From an uncultured Ruminococcus sp. (lineage in GTDB: Bacteria > Bacillota > Clostridia > Oscillospirales > Ruminococcaceae): DNA of 64,000 nucleotides. Position 1 is the first letter of the stretch, and every line of letters starts with the position of its first letter. This document shows positions 1 through 8,663 of the stretch, piece by piece. The position numbers and the translations under genes are program-made. The notes beneath the pieces are model-generated. The model did not search any database and was not told where the DNA came from. It was given only the letters and a program-made list of their open reading frames with translations. The stretch lies in NCBI GenBank assembly GCA_900545345.1, contig UQYQ01000001.1, positions 124,001 through 188,000 of the forward strand, written 5' to 3'.

Positions 1-1
1 T

Positions 2-355
2 GAAGTTTTTATGGCCAGAGTTAATGTCTTGCTAAAAAAACAGCTTAAAGAAAGCAGCTCTGTCATCAGCTGCGGGGATTTAAGCATAAATCAGCTGAAC
101 TGCAAGGTGTTTGTCAAAAACGACGAAATACAGCTTACTAAAATGGAATATAATCTTTTATTGTATTTAATTGAAAATGAGAATATTGTTGCAAGCAGAG
201 AGCAAATACTTTTGTCGGTATGGGGATATGACAACAGTCAGACAACAAGAACGATTGATACGCATATAAAAGTTTTGAGAGCAAAGCTTGGCGTGTGCGG
301 AGATTATATTAAAACAGTCAGAGGCCGAGGCTATTGCCTCAGCAAAGGAGAATAG
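2..355 (+). CDS. OmpR-family response regulator, C-terminal part (cut by window edge)
   Basis: The reading frame is open to the first base of the window, so the receiver domain lies upstream and only its last helix (EVFMARVNVLL) is seen. The rest is a complete winged-helix DNA-binding domain of OmpR/PhoB type, with the usual VWGYD, RTIDTHIKVLR and TVRGRGY segments. An internal ATG at 11 is not a credible start because the upstream codons match the end of a receiver domain. The stop lies 6 nt before the histidine kinase start, and the kinase's ribosome binding site sits inside the end of this gene, so the two form a two-component operon. The signal sensed and the target genes are unknown. Confidence 0.9.
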   Translation, partial: EVFMARVNVLLKKQLKESSSVISCGDLSINQLNCKVFVKNDEIQLTKMEYNLLLYLIENENIVASREQILLSVWGYDNSQTTRTIDTHIKVLRAKLGVCGDYIKTVRGRGYCLSKGE

Positions 356-361
356 TATAAA

Positions 362-1789
362 ATGTCGATAAAAAAGAAAATGTTTGCTTTTTTCGGTGCT
401 TTAATGATTGGATTTATGCTGGTACTGATTGTTGCTGATTTATTTTTTGCCGGTGACTTTTTCATTAGTGAAAGCAAAAAACAAATGAGTGAGATTTGCA
501 GCAGTATAAAGGAAGAATTTCCGCAGTTTGAAAAAAGTGATTTGAATGACTTTGACGACTATCTGGAAAACATAAATGAACAGCGTAATGTAAAAATATT
601 AGTTGTAAACAACTATGATCAAATCTTATTCAGACAAAATGATATAACCAGCAGAGGTTATCAATCATATAAGCTGTCTAACAGAATGAGTGAAGCCTTT
701 CATAATAATATAGATACATTAAATTCAGACGAAGAGTGCTATGAGGTTTTCAAAAACGAAAATGATGCAATTAGAAAAGTTATATTGATGTCAAAGTTAA
801 ATGACAACTATTATTTAATTTTATCACGATCATTGACAAGCATACGGGATAATGTACATATTTCTAATAAACTTATAATAATTATTGGTTTAATTATGTT
901 CATAATCGGGACGGTTATTGTAGTTTTCTTTGCAAGAAGAATATCAAATTCTATCATTCAGATTAATTCGGCAGCAAGGCGGATTGCAAATCTTGATTTT
1001 GAACAAAAGGTTTATGTTAAAGATAAAGGTGAAATAGGAGAGCTGGCTAATTCCATAAACATAATTTCAGACAAGCTTAGTGACAGCATCAACAGTTTAA
1101 AAGATGATGTTGTCAGCCGAGAACAGCTTATTCGGGATATGTCACATGAATTTAAGACTCCGATTGCTGCTGTTAAAGGTTATGCAGAAGGACTCAAATT
1201 CGGAATTGCCGGCAGTCCTGAAAAAGTTGAGAAATACTGTAATGTAATAGTTAATCAGTGTGACAAAATGGACAATTTAGTTAAATCCATGCTGAATCTT
1301 TCTAAAATAGACAGTATGAAAACCGACGGAGAAAAAAGTACATTTCTTATTTCCGAACTCAATGAAACTATCGAAGCAAGCTTTGAAATGAAGCTGCTTG
1401 ATAAACATATCAATTTTGTTAAAAACGAATATCCTGACAAATCTATCTGTGCTGATTTTATGCTTATGCAGCAGGCAATCTCAAATTATTTAGACAATGC
1501 AATCAGACACGCTCCTTACGGGGGAACTGTTGAACTCAATTATGTGTTTGAAAATAACGGATTTAAAGTCACAGTATTTAATACCGGTGAAACAATTAAT
1601 GATAACGAGCTTGAGCATTTATGGGATGTTTTCTACAAGGTTGATAAATCAAGAACACAAAACGGCACTGATAATTACGGAGTAGGACTGGCAATAGTTA
1701 AAAAAGCAGCCAACATTCATAACGGAAAAGTATGGGTGGAAAACCGAGATAACGGTGTTTTGTTCGGAATATTTATTCCTCAGTCTTAA
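362..1789 (+). CDS. Sensor histidine kinase with HAMP domain
   Basis: This is a 475-residue membrane kinase paired with the preceding response regulator. Membrane segments lie near residues 9-30 and 168-191, with an extracytoplasmic sensor of about 135 residues between them. A HAMP linker follows (about 192-245), then the dimerisation helix with phosphoacceptor His262 in the motif SHEFKTP, then a HATPase domain with the N box (DNAIRHAP) and G box (GVGLAIVKK). The sensor region has no family I recognise. The gene starts at an ATG with SD AAAGGAG overlapping the end of the regulator gene. It is followed by a strong terminator. Confidence 0.93.
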   Translation: MSIKKKMFAFFGALMIGFMLVLIVADLFFAGDFFISESKKQMSEICSSIKEEFPQFEKSDLNDFDDYLENINEQRNVKILVVNNYDQILFRQNDITSRGYQSYKLSNRMSEAFHNNIDTLNSDEECYEVFKNENDAIRKVILMSKLNDNYYLILSRSLTSIRDNVHISNKLIIIIGLIMFIIGTVIVVFFARRISNSIIQINSAARRIANLDFEQKVYVKDKGEIGELANSINIISDKLSDSINSLKDDVVSREQLIRDMSHEFKTPIAAVKGYAEGLKFGIAGSPEKVEKYCNVIVNQCDKMDNLVKSMLNLSKIDSMKTDGEKSTFLISELNETIEASFEMKLLDKHINFVKNEYPDKSICADFMLMQQAISNYLDNAIRHAPYGGTVELNYVFENNGFKVTVFNTGETINDNELEHLWDVFYKVDKSRTQNGTDNYGVGLAIVKKAANIHNGKVWVENRDNGVLFGIFIPQS

Positions 1790-1803
1790 ATTATTATAAA
1801 ACT

Positions 1804-1848
1804 AAAAAATCCTGACTATGATGATTCACAGTCAGGATTTTTATTTTT
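1804..1848. terminator. Bidirectional Rho-independent terminator
   Basis: An inverted repeat (CCTGACT at 1811-1817 with AGTCAGG at 1830-1836) is flanked by A-runs on the left and T-runs on the right. It lies between the convergent kinase gene and the minus-strand GH5 gene and can end transcription from both sides. Confidence 0.85.
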
Positions 1849-1964
1849 CTCTGCCTATTATAATTTGTATAATGTTTTAGATTGAAATACGGCAGTCTTT
1901 AACTCCACTTCTAAAATCAACTTTTGCTAACTTAGGAATTTGATTATTACTTAACGACAGGCTT

Positions 1965-3803
1965 TTATTTTACCTTAACTCTTCTGAGCTTCTTGTTCCA
2001 CTTACTATATACCTTAACAGCTTTATTATTAGCATCTTTGTACGTAGTATAGGCCCTTACCCTCACAAAGTATTTCTTCCTGCTCTTAATCTTCTTGTTC
2101 TTGATTGTGAGCTTGGTTTTCTTAACATCTTTCTTGAATACAACTTTTTTGAAGTTTTTCTTTTCTGAAACCTGTACCTGATATCCCTTAGCCTTTTTAA
2201 CCTTCTTCCAGCTTACATTAATCTTCTTAGCCCTGCTCTTAACCTTTAAGCTGTTAAGCTTTGCCTGCTTCATAGCTTTTACTGCTGACGATTTATCTTT
2301 TTTGACAGCTTGAGGGTTTCTTGCTGCTGTCGGCTTCGTTGTTTTAACAGCTGAAGTTGTTTTCACAGCATCTGATTTTTTAATGAGCTTTCTTATTGAT
2401 AAAATAACATTATTATAAAGTGTATTGATATCACTTTCACTGAGATTTGAATTAAGAATTGAATATTCGGCATTGTTAATTGCTTTTTGAAGTGCTTTCC
2501 AAGATTCAGCGGTATACTCATTTTGATTCAACTTAGGCAAACGCTTTTTAAATTTATCAAGAGCTATATTTTCTTTAGAATAAACACCTGTGGCAGCTGC
2601 TACTATTTCCGGAAAAGCAACAGTACAATTTTTTCTGTCGAATAATCCGAACGGATCTCCGGTATTCACATAACCGTTATCCCAGCAAACCGGAACAAGA
2701 CCATATTCTAAAGCTTTGGAGCAAATTTCTTTATACATTGCAGCCCTGTATGCAGGATTGTTTGGATCAGCAGCTTCCTTGTTTACAGAACCGTATTCAC
2801 CTATAACTATAGGGTAGCCTTGTGAAACAAATTTTTCACTCACTGCTTTAAATTTTTCATTTATATTTCTTTTGTCTTTTTCTGTACCCCATGTGGTATA
2901 TTTGCTGACACTTCCTAAACAGAAATTGGACGGCTCATAAAAATGAACAGCAATCATAATTCTTTTTTGGTCAGAAGGGATTTCAGATGATCTGTAATCG
3001 TCTGTAGGTATTTTAAAGCCTGCTGAATCATTTAATATAGAATTAAACCCTGCAAACCATCCCGGTATTTCCAGCCATCTTTTTGAATTGTACTCTCCTT
3101 CAGCCTGACGGATTGTATCAACAAATGTTTGATTAAGTCTATTTAAAACGGGATAAAAGAATTTATAATATGCTGGGCTGGATTGCTTGCTTTGCATTTC
3201 GTTCATCGATTCAAAAATCAAATGCTCATCATAATCCGCAAATCTATTTGCAATCTGACGCCATACCTTCGCATATTTATCAACCATCTTATCAACACGT
3301 TCCTGTTCTTTAGCCAAGCTGCTTTCTGAACCGTCTTTTATATCGTCATAATCTCCGAGCAAAATCCATGAATTATTAATGGTATAATAACCGTCTCCGT
3401 GAATATTAAGAATGATATACATATCTTGTGAGTATGCATAATCTACAACTTCCTGGATACGGTCAAGCCAAGCCTTTTCAATAATATAATCAGGACCTTC
3501 TCCGATTCTTAAAAAATATGAAACAGGAATTCTTATTGTATTAAATCCTGACTTTTTAACAAGAGTAATAAGTTCTTTGGTGATAACAGGATTTCCCCAG
3601 TTTGTTTCATTGGGTATACCGTCATTATTAACAGCCTCGAGCTGATTTCCCAAGTTCCAGCCGGAACCCATATCATAAACAATTTTATCCTGATTATAAT
3701 CACTTATGTTTTTTACTTCTCTTGTATTTTTCTGAGCAAAAACACTTGATGTTAATGTCAACATCATCACTAGTGAAAGAACAAATGAAATTATTTTTTT
3801 CAT
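1965..3803 (-). CDS. Secreted GH5 endoglucanase with helical linker and lysine-rich FN3-like tail
   Basis: This 612-residue precursor should hydrolyse beta-1,4-glucan (cellulose or related glucans) outside the cell. A signal peptide covers about residues 1-23. The glycoside hydrolase family 5 domain (about 35-405) has the GWNLGN start, the acid/base Glu202 in FESMNE and the nucleophile Glu336 in VIGEYG. A helical segment at about 415-475 resembles a FIVAR module, followed by a Thr/Ala/Lys linker. Residues 512-612 form a basic fibronectin-III-like module: by my count 34 Lys and 6 Arg against 3 acidic residues. The gene lies 13 nt downstream of another GH5 gene, with SD AAGGAGG, so the two should be co-transcribed. 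Exact substrate is uncertain (cellulase, lichenase or mannanase). Confidence 0.93.
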   Translation of the reverse strand: MKKIISFVLSLVMMLTLTSSVFAQKNTREVKNISDYNQDKIVYDMGSGWNLGNQLEAVNNDGIPNETNWGNPVITKELITLVKKSGFNTIRIPVSYFLRIGEGPDYIIEKAWLDRIQEVVDYAYSQDMYIILNIHGDGYYTINNSWILLGDYDDIKDGSESSLAKEQERVDKMVDKYAKVWRQIANRFADYDEHLIFESMNEMQSKQSSPAYYKFFYPVLNRLNQTFVDTIRQAEGEYNSKRWLEIPGWFAGFNSILNDSAGFKIPTDDYRSSEIPSDQKRIMIAVHFYEPSNFCLGSVSKYTTWGTEKDKRNINEKFKAVSEKFVSQGYPIVIGEYGSVNKEAADPNNPAYRAAMYKEICSKALEYGLVPVCWDNGYVNTGDPFGLFDRKNCTVAFPEIVAAATGVYSKENIALDKFKKRLPKLNQNEYTAESWKALQKAINNAEYSILNSNLSESDINTLYNNVILSIRKLIKKSDAVKTTSAVKTTKPTAARNPQAVKKDKSSAVKAMKQAKLNSLKVKSRAKKINVSWKKVKKAKGYQVQVSEKKNFKKVVFKKDVKKTKLTIKNKKIKSRKKYFVRVRAYTTYKDANNKAVKVYSKWNKKLRRVKVK

Positions 3804-3816
3804 TATTAATCCTCCT

Positions 3817-5376
3817 TTATTTCGCTTCAGCGAATTTTATATTTGAAAACTTACCAAATACTTTGGCTGTTTTGCCTTTGTTATCTTTATAGGTTTTATA
3901 TGCTCTGATTTTCACATAATATTTTTTGTTAGATTTTTTTGTTTTTAAAGTTACGGAAGATTTATTCTTTTTGACAGTTTTCGTTATAGTATTAAATTTC
4001 TTGGCTTTTTTAAACTTCTTTGATAACGAAGCTTTAATCTGATAACCATTTACACCTTTTAGTTTTTTCCATGTAACTTTCAATCTTTTTCTTTTATCTG
4101 TTTTTTTTACTTTAGTCAGTTTCACTTTTTTTACACTTGGAATTTTGACAATACTAATTGGTTTTGCTGTTGTTTTAACAACAGCTTTTGTAGTTTCTGG
4201 TTTACTGTCAGAGGACGGTACTGATACTGTCGGTTCCTGAGGCGTATTTCCATCTTTGATAGCGTTCAAAAAAGCAGGAGTTCTCCAATTATATGTATTT
4301 CTGTCGACTTGTCCTCCGTTGTCCCACAAAAAAGTTGCTATCCCATATCCATGGCAAAGCTCATTTAATGTTTTTATGAACAGAATACAGCTGTCTAAGT
4401 CACTTCCGCTTGCAGCATACTCTCCGATTATAACAGGAACACCTTCTTTTACAAAAGTAGTATCTAATTTTTTAATGAGCCTTTTCATTTGATTGACTTC
4501 ATATGTTGTTCCCCATGTTGGCTTTATATTCGTTGTACAAAAATCCCATGGAGTATAATAGTGAATAGATAAAATACATCTGTTTTCAGGGTCTTCAGGC
4601 ATCTTATATAACGATGAACATGTTTTTGCGATATCCGTCCAGTATCCTGCAATAAGAAGATGACGCTTACTGTTATTTCCGCCTGATTCACGAATTAAAT
4701 TTACAAATTCCTGATTGATTTTATTTAAAAGATTATATGCATCATTTGTATTTAAATCATCAAATCCAACCTCATTCATTGATTCAAATACCAAATAATC
4801 AGAATAATCTTTGAATCTTTCGGCAATCTGTGACCATAATGCTTTATACTTTTGTATAAAAGTCTGATAATCTTTGCTTGCGTTTCGTATCCATGCGCCA
4901 AAATCCGGGTCTCCTCCTCCGTCATGATGAATGTTAATAATTACATACATTCCGGCATTTCTTGCATAGTTTACTACCTCCTGAACCCTGTTCATCCATG
5001 CTTCATCAACCTTGTATTCAGGTGCATCACTCATATGATCACGCCATGTAACCGGAATTCGTACTGATTTTACTCCGTCAGACTTCAGCCTGTTAAAAAG
5101 CTCCTGTGTAGCTTTTGGATTACCCCATAGTGTTTCATCAACTGTTTCCGATGACTCGTCAATTTTCCCGTCACCGTCACGGTCGGCATTGCACACATCA
5201 AGCGTGTCGCCCAAATTCCAGCCGAATCCCATGTCTTTCACAAGCTCTGCAGATGTGAAATCCTCACGAAACTTTCCGTCATCAGCTTCTGACAAAGCAA
5301 TTGAATTAAATGTTAATACAGACGAAAGCATCACCGCTGCTGATAATGTCAGGGAAAAAAGTTTTTTAATTTTCAT
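3817..5376 (-). CDS. Secreted GH5 endoglucanase with calcium-loop insert and lysine-rich tail
   Basis: This is a 519-residue secreted GH5 glycosidase with an N-terminal signal peptide (about 1-28). The catalytic domain has GWNLGD, acid/base Glu202 in FESMNE and nucleophile Glu319 in IIGEY. Residues 65-74 (DRDGDGKIDE) form an EF-hand-like calcium loop inserted after the first strand, which the other two GH5 proteins here lack. A Ser/Thr/Pro/Lys linker (about 380-410) leads to a lysine-rich FN3-like module (about 415-519) related to, but more diverged than, the modules in the neighbouring enzymes. It is the first gene of a two-gene minus-strand operon (SD GGAGGAT) and diverges from the AraC regulator. 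Likely a cellulase; the exact glucan specificity is not readable. Confidence 0.92.
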   Translation of the reverse strand: MKIKKLFSLTLSAAVMLSSVLTFNSIALSEADDGKFREDFTSAELVKDMGFGWNLGDTLDVCNADRDGDGKIDESSETVDETLWGNPKATQELFNRLKSDGVKSVRIPVTWRDHMSDAPEYKVDEAWMNRVQEVVNYARNAGMYVIINIHHDGGGDPDFGAWIRNASKDYQTFIQKYKALWSQIAERFKDYSDYLVFESMNEVGFDDLNTNDAYNLLNKINQEFVNLIRESGGNNSKRHLLIAGYWTDIAKTCSSLYKMPEDPENRCILSIHYYTPWDFCTTNIKPTWGTTYEVNQMKRLIKKLDTTFVKEGVPVIIGEYAASGSDLDSCILFIKTLNELCHGYGIATFLWDNGGQVDRNTYNWRTPAFLNAIKDGNTPQEPTVSVPSSDSKPETTKAVVKTTAKPISIVKIPSVKKVKLTKVKKTDKRKRLKVTWKKLKGVNGYQIKASLSKKFKKAKKFNTITKTVKKNKSSVTLKTKKSNKKYYVKIRAYKTYKDNKGKTAKVFGKFSNIKFAEAK

Positions 5377-5579
5377 TTCTTATCCTCCGTTTTTTAGTTT
5401 TAATGCGTTTGATTCTTATTATTTTCTAATTATAATATAACACTTAAATATATAAAGTTATATCATTTTTATTGTATTTTTATAATTATAGTTGTATAAT
5501 ATATATAAGACAAGCGTTTCATATAAGTTTCGGTTTTTTATGAATATACTTAATTCACTTTATAAAAGAGGTGTAATTT
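5377..5579. promoter_or_regulatory. Divergent control region between GH5 operon and AraC gene
   Basis: This is a very AT-rich 203-nt gap that must hold the promoters of the leftward GH5 operon and the rightward araC-type gene. A TATAAT-like hexamer is present on the minus strand near 5434-5445, but I could not assign a convincing -35 box, cre site or AraC operator by eye. Confidence 0.35.
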
Positions 5580-6323
5580 ATGGAGCTTAGGGAAGCTTTA
5601 GATTATCAATTGTATGTACAAAGAGAAAATGAATTTTTTCATGAGTCATATAAAAACGAATTGTTTATTTATGAAGCTGTAAAACGCGGCGATACTGAGC
5701 TTATTTTAGAAAATCAGCGTAAATATTCAAAAAATTCTGATGCAGGCAAAGGAAATTTGTCAGACAATCCATTAAGAAATAAGATATACCATATGATAAT
5801 AAATACCGCACTTATTACAAGGATATGTTCTGAAGCAGGACTTCCGCATGAAACTGCGTATACACTTTCTGATATGTATATAAGAAAAGCTGATAAATGC
5901 AAAAGCGTTAAAGAGGTTATGAACTTAAATGACAAAATGGTTTTAGATTTCGCAAGACAGATGAAGCAATTTTTTAAAAAAGATATTTTGTCTGTATCAG
6001 TACGAAAAACACTTAATTACATATGTGATAATCTCCACAGAAAAATAACTGTTGCTGAACTCGCAGAAAATGCTAATTTAAACAGAAGCTATCTTTCTGT
6101 TCTATTTAAAAAAGAAGTCGGAAAATCAATTCAAAATTATATTCTCGAAAAAAGACTGGAAACTGCAGAAAATATGCTTATATATTCAGAATACAGTTTT
6201 TTGGAAATTTCACAAGCTTTATATTTTTCATCTCAAAGTTATTTTTGCAAAAGGTTTAAAGAAAAAACAGGATTTACTCCAAAAGAATATCGAGAGCGAA
6301 ATTCTGCAATAATAAAAGGGTAG
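5580..6323 (+). CDS. AraC-family transcriptional regulator
   Basis: This 247-residue protein has a C-terminal AraC/XylS double helix-turn-helix domain (about 145-242), with recognisable LAENANLNRSYLS and SYFCKRFKEKTGFTPKEYR segments. The N-terminal 130 residues are helical and resemble the sensor region of Firmicute AraC regulators that sit beside glycosidase genes; I see no cupin barrel. The gene is transcribed away from the GH5 pair and toward the third GH5 gene, so control of the polysaccharide locus is the obvious inference. The inducer is unknown. SD AGAGG precedes the ATG. Confidence 0.9.
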   Translation: MELREALDYQLYVQRENEFFHESYKNELFIYEAVKRGDTELILENQRKYSKNSDAGKGNLSDNPLRNKIYHMIINTALITRICSEAGLPHETAYTLSDMYIRKADKCKSVKEVMNLNDKMVLDFARQMKQFFKKDILSVSVRKTLNYICDNLHRKITVAELAENANLNRSYLSVLFKKEVGKSIQNYILEKRLETAENMLIYSEYSFLEISQALYFSSQSYFCKRFKEKTGFTPKEYRERNSAIIKG

Positions 6324-6355
6324 GAAATCCCTAAATATTTTACAGGAGGCTTTTT

Positions 6356-6514
6356 ATGAAAAAGTATGTTTGCGATGTCTGCGGTTATGTTTACGATGAA
6401 GAAAAGGGCGATCCTGACATTGGTATTGAACCGGGAACAAAGTGGGAAGATATTCCCGATGACTTTGAGTGTCCATTATGCCATGTAGGCAAGGATCAAT
6501 TCAGCGAAGAATAA
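6356..6514 (+). CDS. Rubredoxin
   Basis: This is a 52-residue protein with the two iron-binding knuckles CDVCG and CPLCH, plus the family segments YVCDVCGYVYD and GTKWEDIPDDF. The four cysteines hold one Fe in a one-electron carrier of anaerobic oxidative-stress and redox pathways. SD AGGAGG precedes the ATG. The gene lies 32 nt after the AraC gene and is followed by a good terminator. No rubrerythrin or reductase partner is nearby, so its electron donor and acceptor are encoded elsewhere. Confidence 0.96.
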   Translation: MKKYVCDVCGYVYDEEKGDPDIGIEPGTKWEDIPDDFECPLCHVGKDQFSEE

Positions 6515-6521
6515 CCATTAC

Positions 6522-6562
6522 GAAAAACAGAGGACCTTTAAAAGTTCTCTGTTTTTGCTTTT
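6522..6562 (+). terminator. Rho-independent terminator after rubredoxin
   Basis: An inverted repeat of AAAACAGAG and CTCTGTTTTT type around 6523-6555 is followed by a T-rich run. It lies 8 nt past the rubredoxin stop. Confidence 0.85.
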
Positions 6563-6775
6563 ATAATATTAGTGGTTTATGTATATTCAACAAATTAAAA
6601 ATTGCTTGTTATAAAAAAATATGAACATTATTGAATTTTCATTTTATATATGTTATTATATAAAAGGCAGCAAAAAGTCTTAATTCGATTTTATCTTATT
6701 ACTTAACCCATAATTATCATGCTATATATGCTATTGCTGTTTGAAATCTTATTTTTTTAAGAAAGGAATGTTAAT

Positions 6776-8554
6776 ATGAAAATCAAAAAAGCTTTTAGTG
6801 TTATTTTGGCATCATGTATTATAACAAGTGCTATGTCTATTTCAGGAGCTTATACCGTTTCAAGTTCCGCACCAATCGGATCTGACAACGGAATAATGCG
6901 TGATAATATTACAGTACAGCAAATTGCCGACGAAATGGGAGTCGGACTGAATCTCGGAAACACTATGGAGGCATATTGGCTGGACCAATACATAAGAAAG
7001 GGTAATTGGCTTAATGAAGGCAGAATAGATTCGGGGGCTCAGACAATAGGTCAAAACAAACCGCAAAATTATGAGACTTGCTGGGGTGCTGTTGTTACTA
7101 CACAGGAGGCTATTGACGGAATGAAAGCAGCCGGCTTCAATACTGTCAGAGTTCCGGTATACTGGGGAAATATGATGAATAATGACGGAACATTTACCAT
7201 AAACGACGAATACATAGGCAGAGTTAAAGAAATTGTTGATTATTGCCGCAATGCAGGGTTATATGTTGTTATAAATATGCATCATTATGATGAATTTTTA
7301 ATAAGGCGTTATTCAGAAGCCGGTACTTTAAAAGAATGTGCCGAAACTATCAAGAAGCTATGGACTCAGATTGCCGAGTATTTTAAAGATTATTCTGATT
7401 ATCTTGTTTTTGAGGGCTTTAATGAATATTTAGGCGGAGGACCTTATGAGCGTAATTCTTCCGGTGATGTTATGACTGATCAGTGGGGAAATCCTAAAGT
7501 TAAAAACCTTCCTAAGAGCGAAGCGTATGAATGGACAAATACCTTGAATCAGACATTTGTCAACGCAGTAAGATCTACCGGCGGAAACAATGCCAAAAGA
7601 ATACTTATAGCGTCAGGTTATTGGACCAACATAGATAATACAACTAAATCTGATTTTAAAATGCCTAATGATACCGTTGAGAACAGAATGATGGTTTCTG
7701 TTCACTATGTTGATAATGGTATATATTGGAGCAATCAAATCGGAAATGACAGATGGGAGGAATATAGCCTTGATCAGTTAGAAAAACTGAATAAAGCATT
7801 TACTGCAAAGGGTATTCCGGTATTTATAGGTGAAACAACCGGTTCATATGACGGACATTTTGCAGATAACGCTACTTATAAAGAATCACCTAAAGCACTT
7901 GACCATATGCTTAGATTAATAAAAAGCTATGGATTTGTTCCTGTAATATGGGATACAAATGACGGCTTTTATTCAAGAACAGAATATAAAATTAAATCTC
8001 AGAAAAATGAAGATGTCATAAATAAACTTTCACAAGAGCTTAAGGACGGCACATTTAAAAAGATTGTAGAACCGTCAGATACAACACAGCAGAATCCATC
8101 AAAAAAACCATCAACTAATCCTACAAACTCTTCTGAACCTACTAAAACAACAGTAGAACCTAAATCTACAAACGATGTTAAAACAACAGCCAAACCTAGC
8201 ACATGTGAATGGAATAAGAAAGCTGCTCAAAAGGCTATGAAGCAGGCTAAACTAACAAGCCTAAAAGTTAAGAGCAAGGCTAAAAAGAAGATAAATGTAA
8301 CATGGAAAAAAGTTAAGAAAGCTAAGGGCTATCAGATTCAGGTTTCAACAAACAAAAAGTTTAAAAAGAGCAAGATTATCTTCAAGAAAGACCTTAAGAA
8401 AACAAAGTTCACAATCAAAAACAAGAAGATTAAGAGCAGAAAGACATACTATGTAAGAGTTAGAGCTTATGCGACTTACAAGAACAAAAACAATGACATA
8501 AAAAAAGTCTACAGTGCTTGGAACAAGAAGTTAAGAAAGGTTACTGTAAAGTAA
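6776..8554 (+). CDS. Secreted GH5 glycosidase with lysine-rich FN3-like tail
   Basis: This is a 592-residue secreted GH5 enzyme. A signal peptide occupies about residues 1-25. The catalytic domain has GLNLGN, acid/base Glu217 in FEGFNEY and nucleophile Glu353 in FIGETTG. It has longer loops than the two upstream enzymes (about 66-100 and 218-245), so its substrate may differ. A Ser/Thr/Pro linker with TTQQNPSKKPSTNPTNSSEP composition (about 432-475) leads to the basic FN3-like module (about 485-592), which is close in sequence to the module of the 1965-3803 enzyme. The start has SD GAAAGGAA. A strong bidirectional terminator follows. Confidence 0.92.
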   Translation: MKIKKAFSVILASCIITSAMSISGAYTVSSSAPIGSDNGIMRDNITVQQIADEMGVGLNLGNTMEAYWLDQYIRKGNWLNEGRIDSGAQTIGQNKPQNYETCWGAVVTTQEAIDGMKAAGFNTVRVPVYWGNMMNNDGTFTINDEYIGRVKEIVDYCRNAGLYVVINMHHYDEFLIRRYSEAGTLKECAETIKKLWTQIAEYFKDYSDYLVFEGFNEYLGGGPYERNSSGDVMTDQWGNPKVKNLPKSEAYEWTNTLNQTFVNAVRSTGGNNAKRILIASGYWTNIDNTTKSDFKMPNDTVENRMMVSVHYVDNGIYWSNQIGNDRWEEYSLDQLEKLNKAFTAKGIPVFIGETTGSYDGHFADNATYKESPKALDHMLRLIKSYGFVPVIWDTNDGFYSRTEYKIKSQKNEDVINKLSQELKDGTFKKIVEPSDTTQQNPSKKPSTNPTNSSEPTKTTVEPKSTNDVKTTAKPSTCEWNKKAAQKAMKQAKLTSLKVKSKAKKKINVTWKKVKKAKGYQIQVSTNKKFKKSKIIFKKDLKKTKFTIKNKKIKSRKTYYVRVRAYATYKNKNNDIKKVYSAWNKKLRKVTVK

Positions 8555-8606
8555 AGACCTGCCGTTTCTCAAACTGAAACATTATAAAAATTTTGACAGG
8601 CAGAGA

Positions 8607-8643
8607 AAAAATCCCCTATACAAATAATGTATAGGGGATTTTT
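8607..8643. terminator. Bidirectional terminator between GH5 and GH43 genes
   Basis: A perfect inverted repeat (AATCCCCTATAC with GTATAGGGGATT) is flanked by A and T runs, between two convergent genes. Confidence 0.93.
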
Positions 8644-8663
8644 ATATCCTAAATATTTAATTT

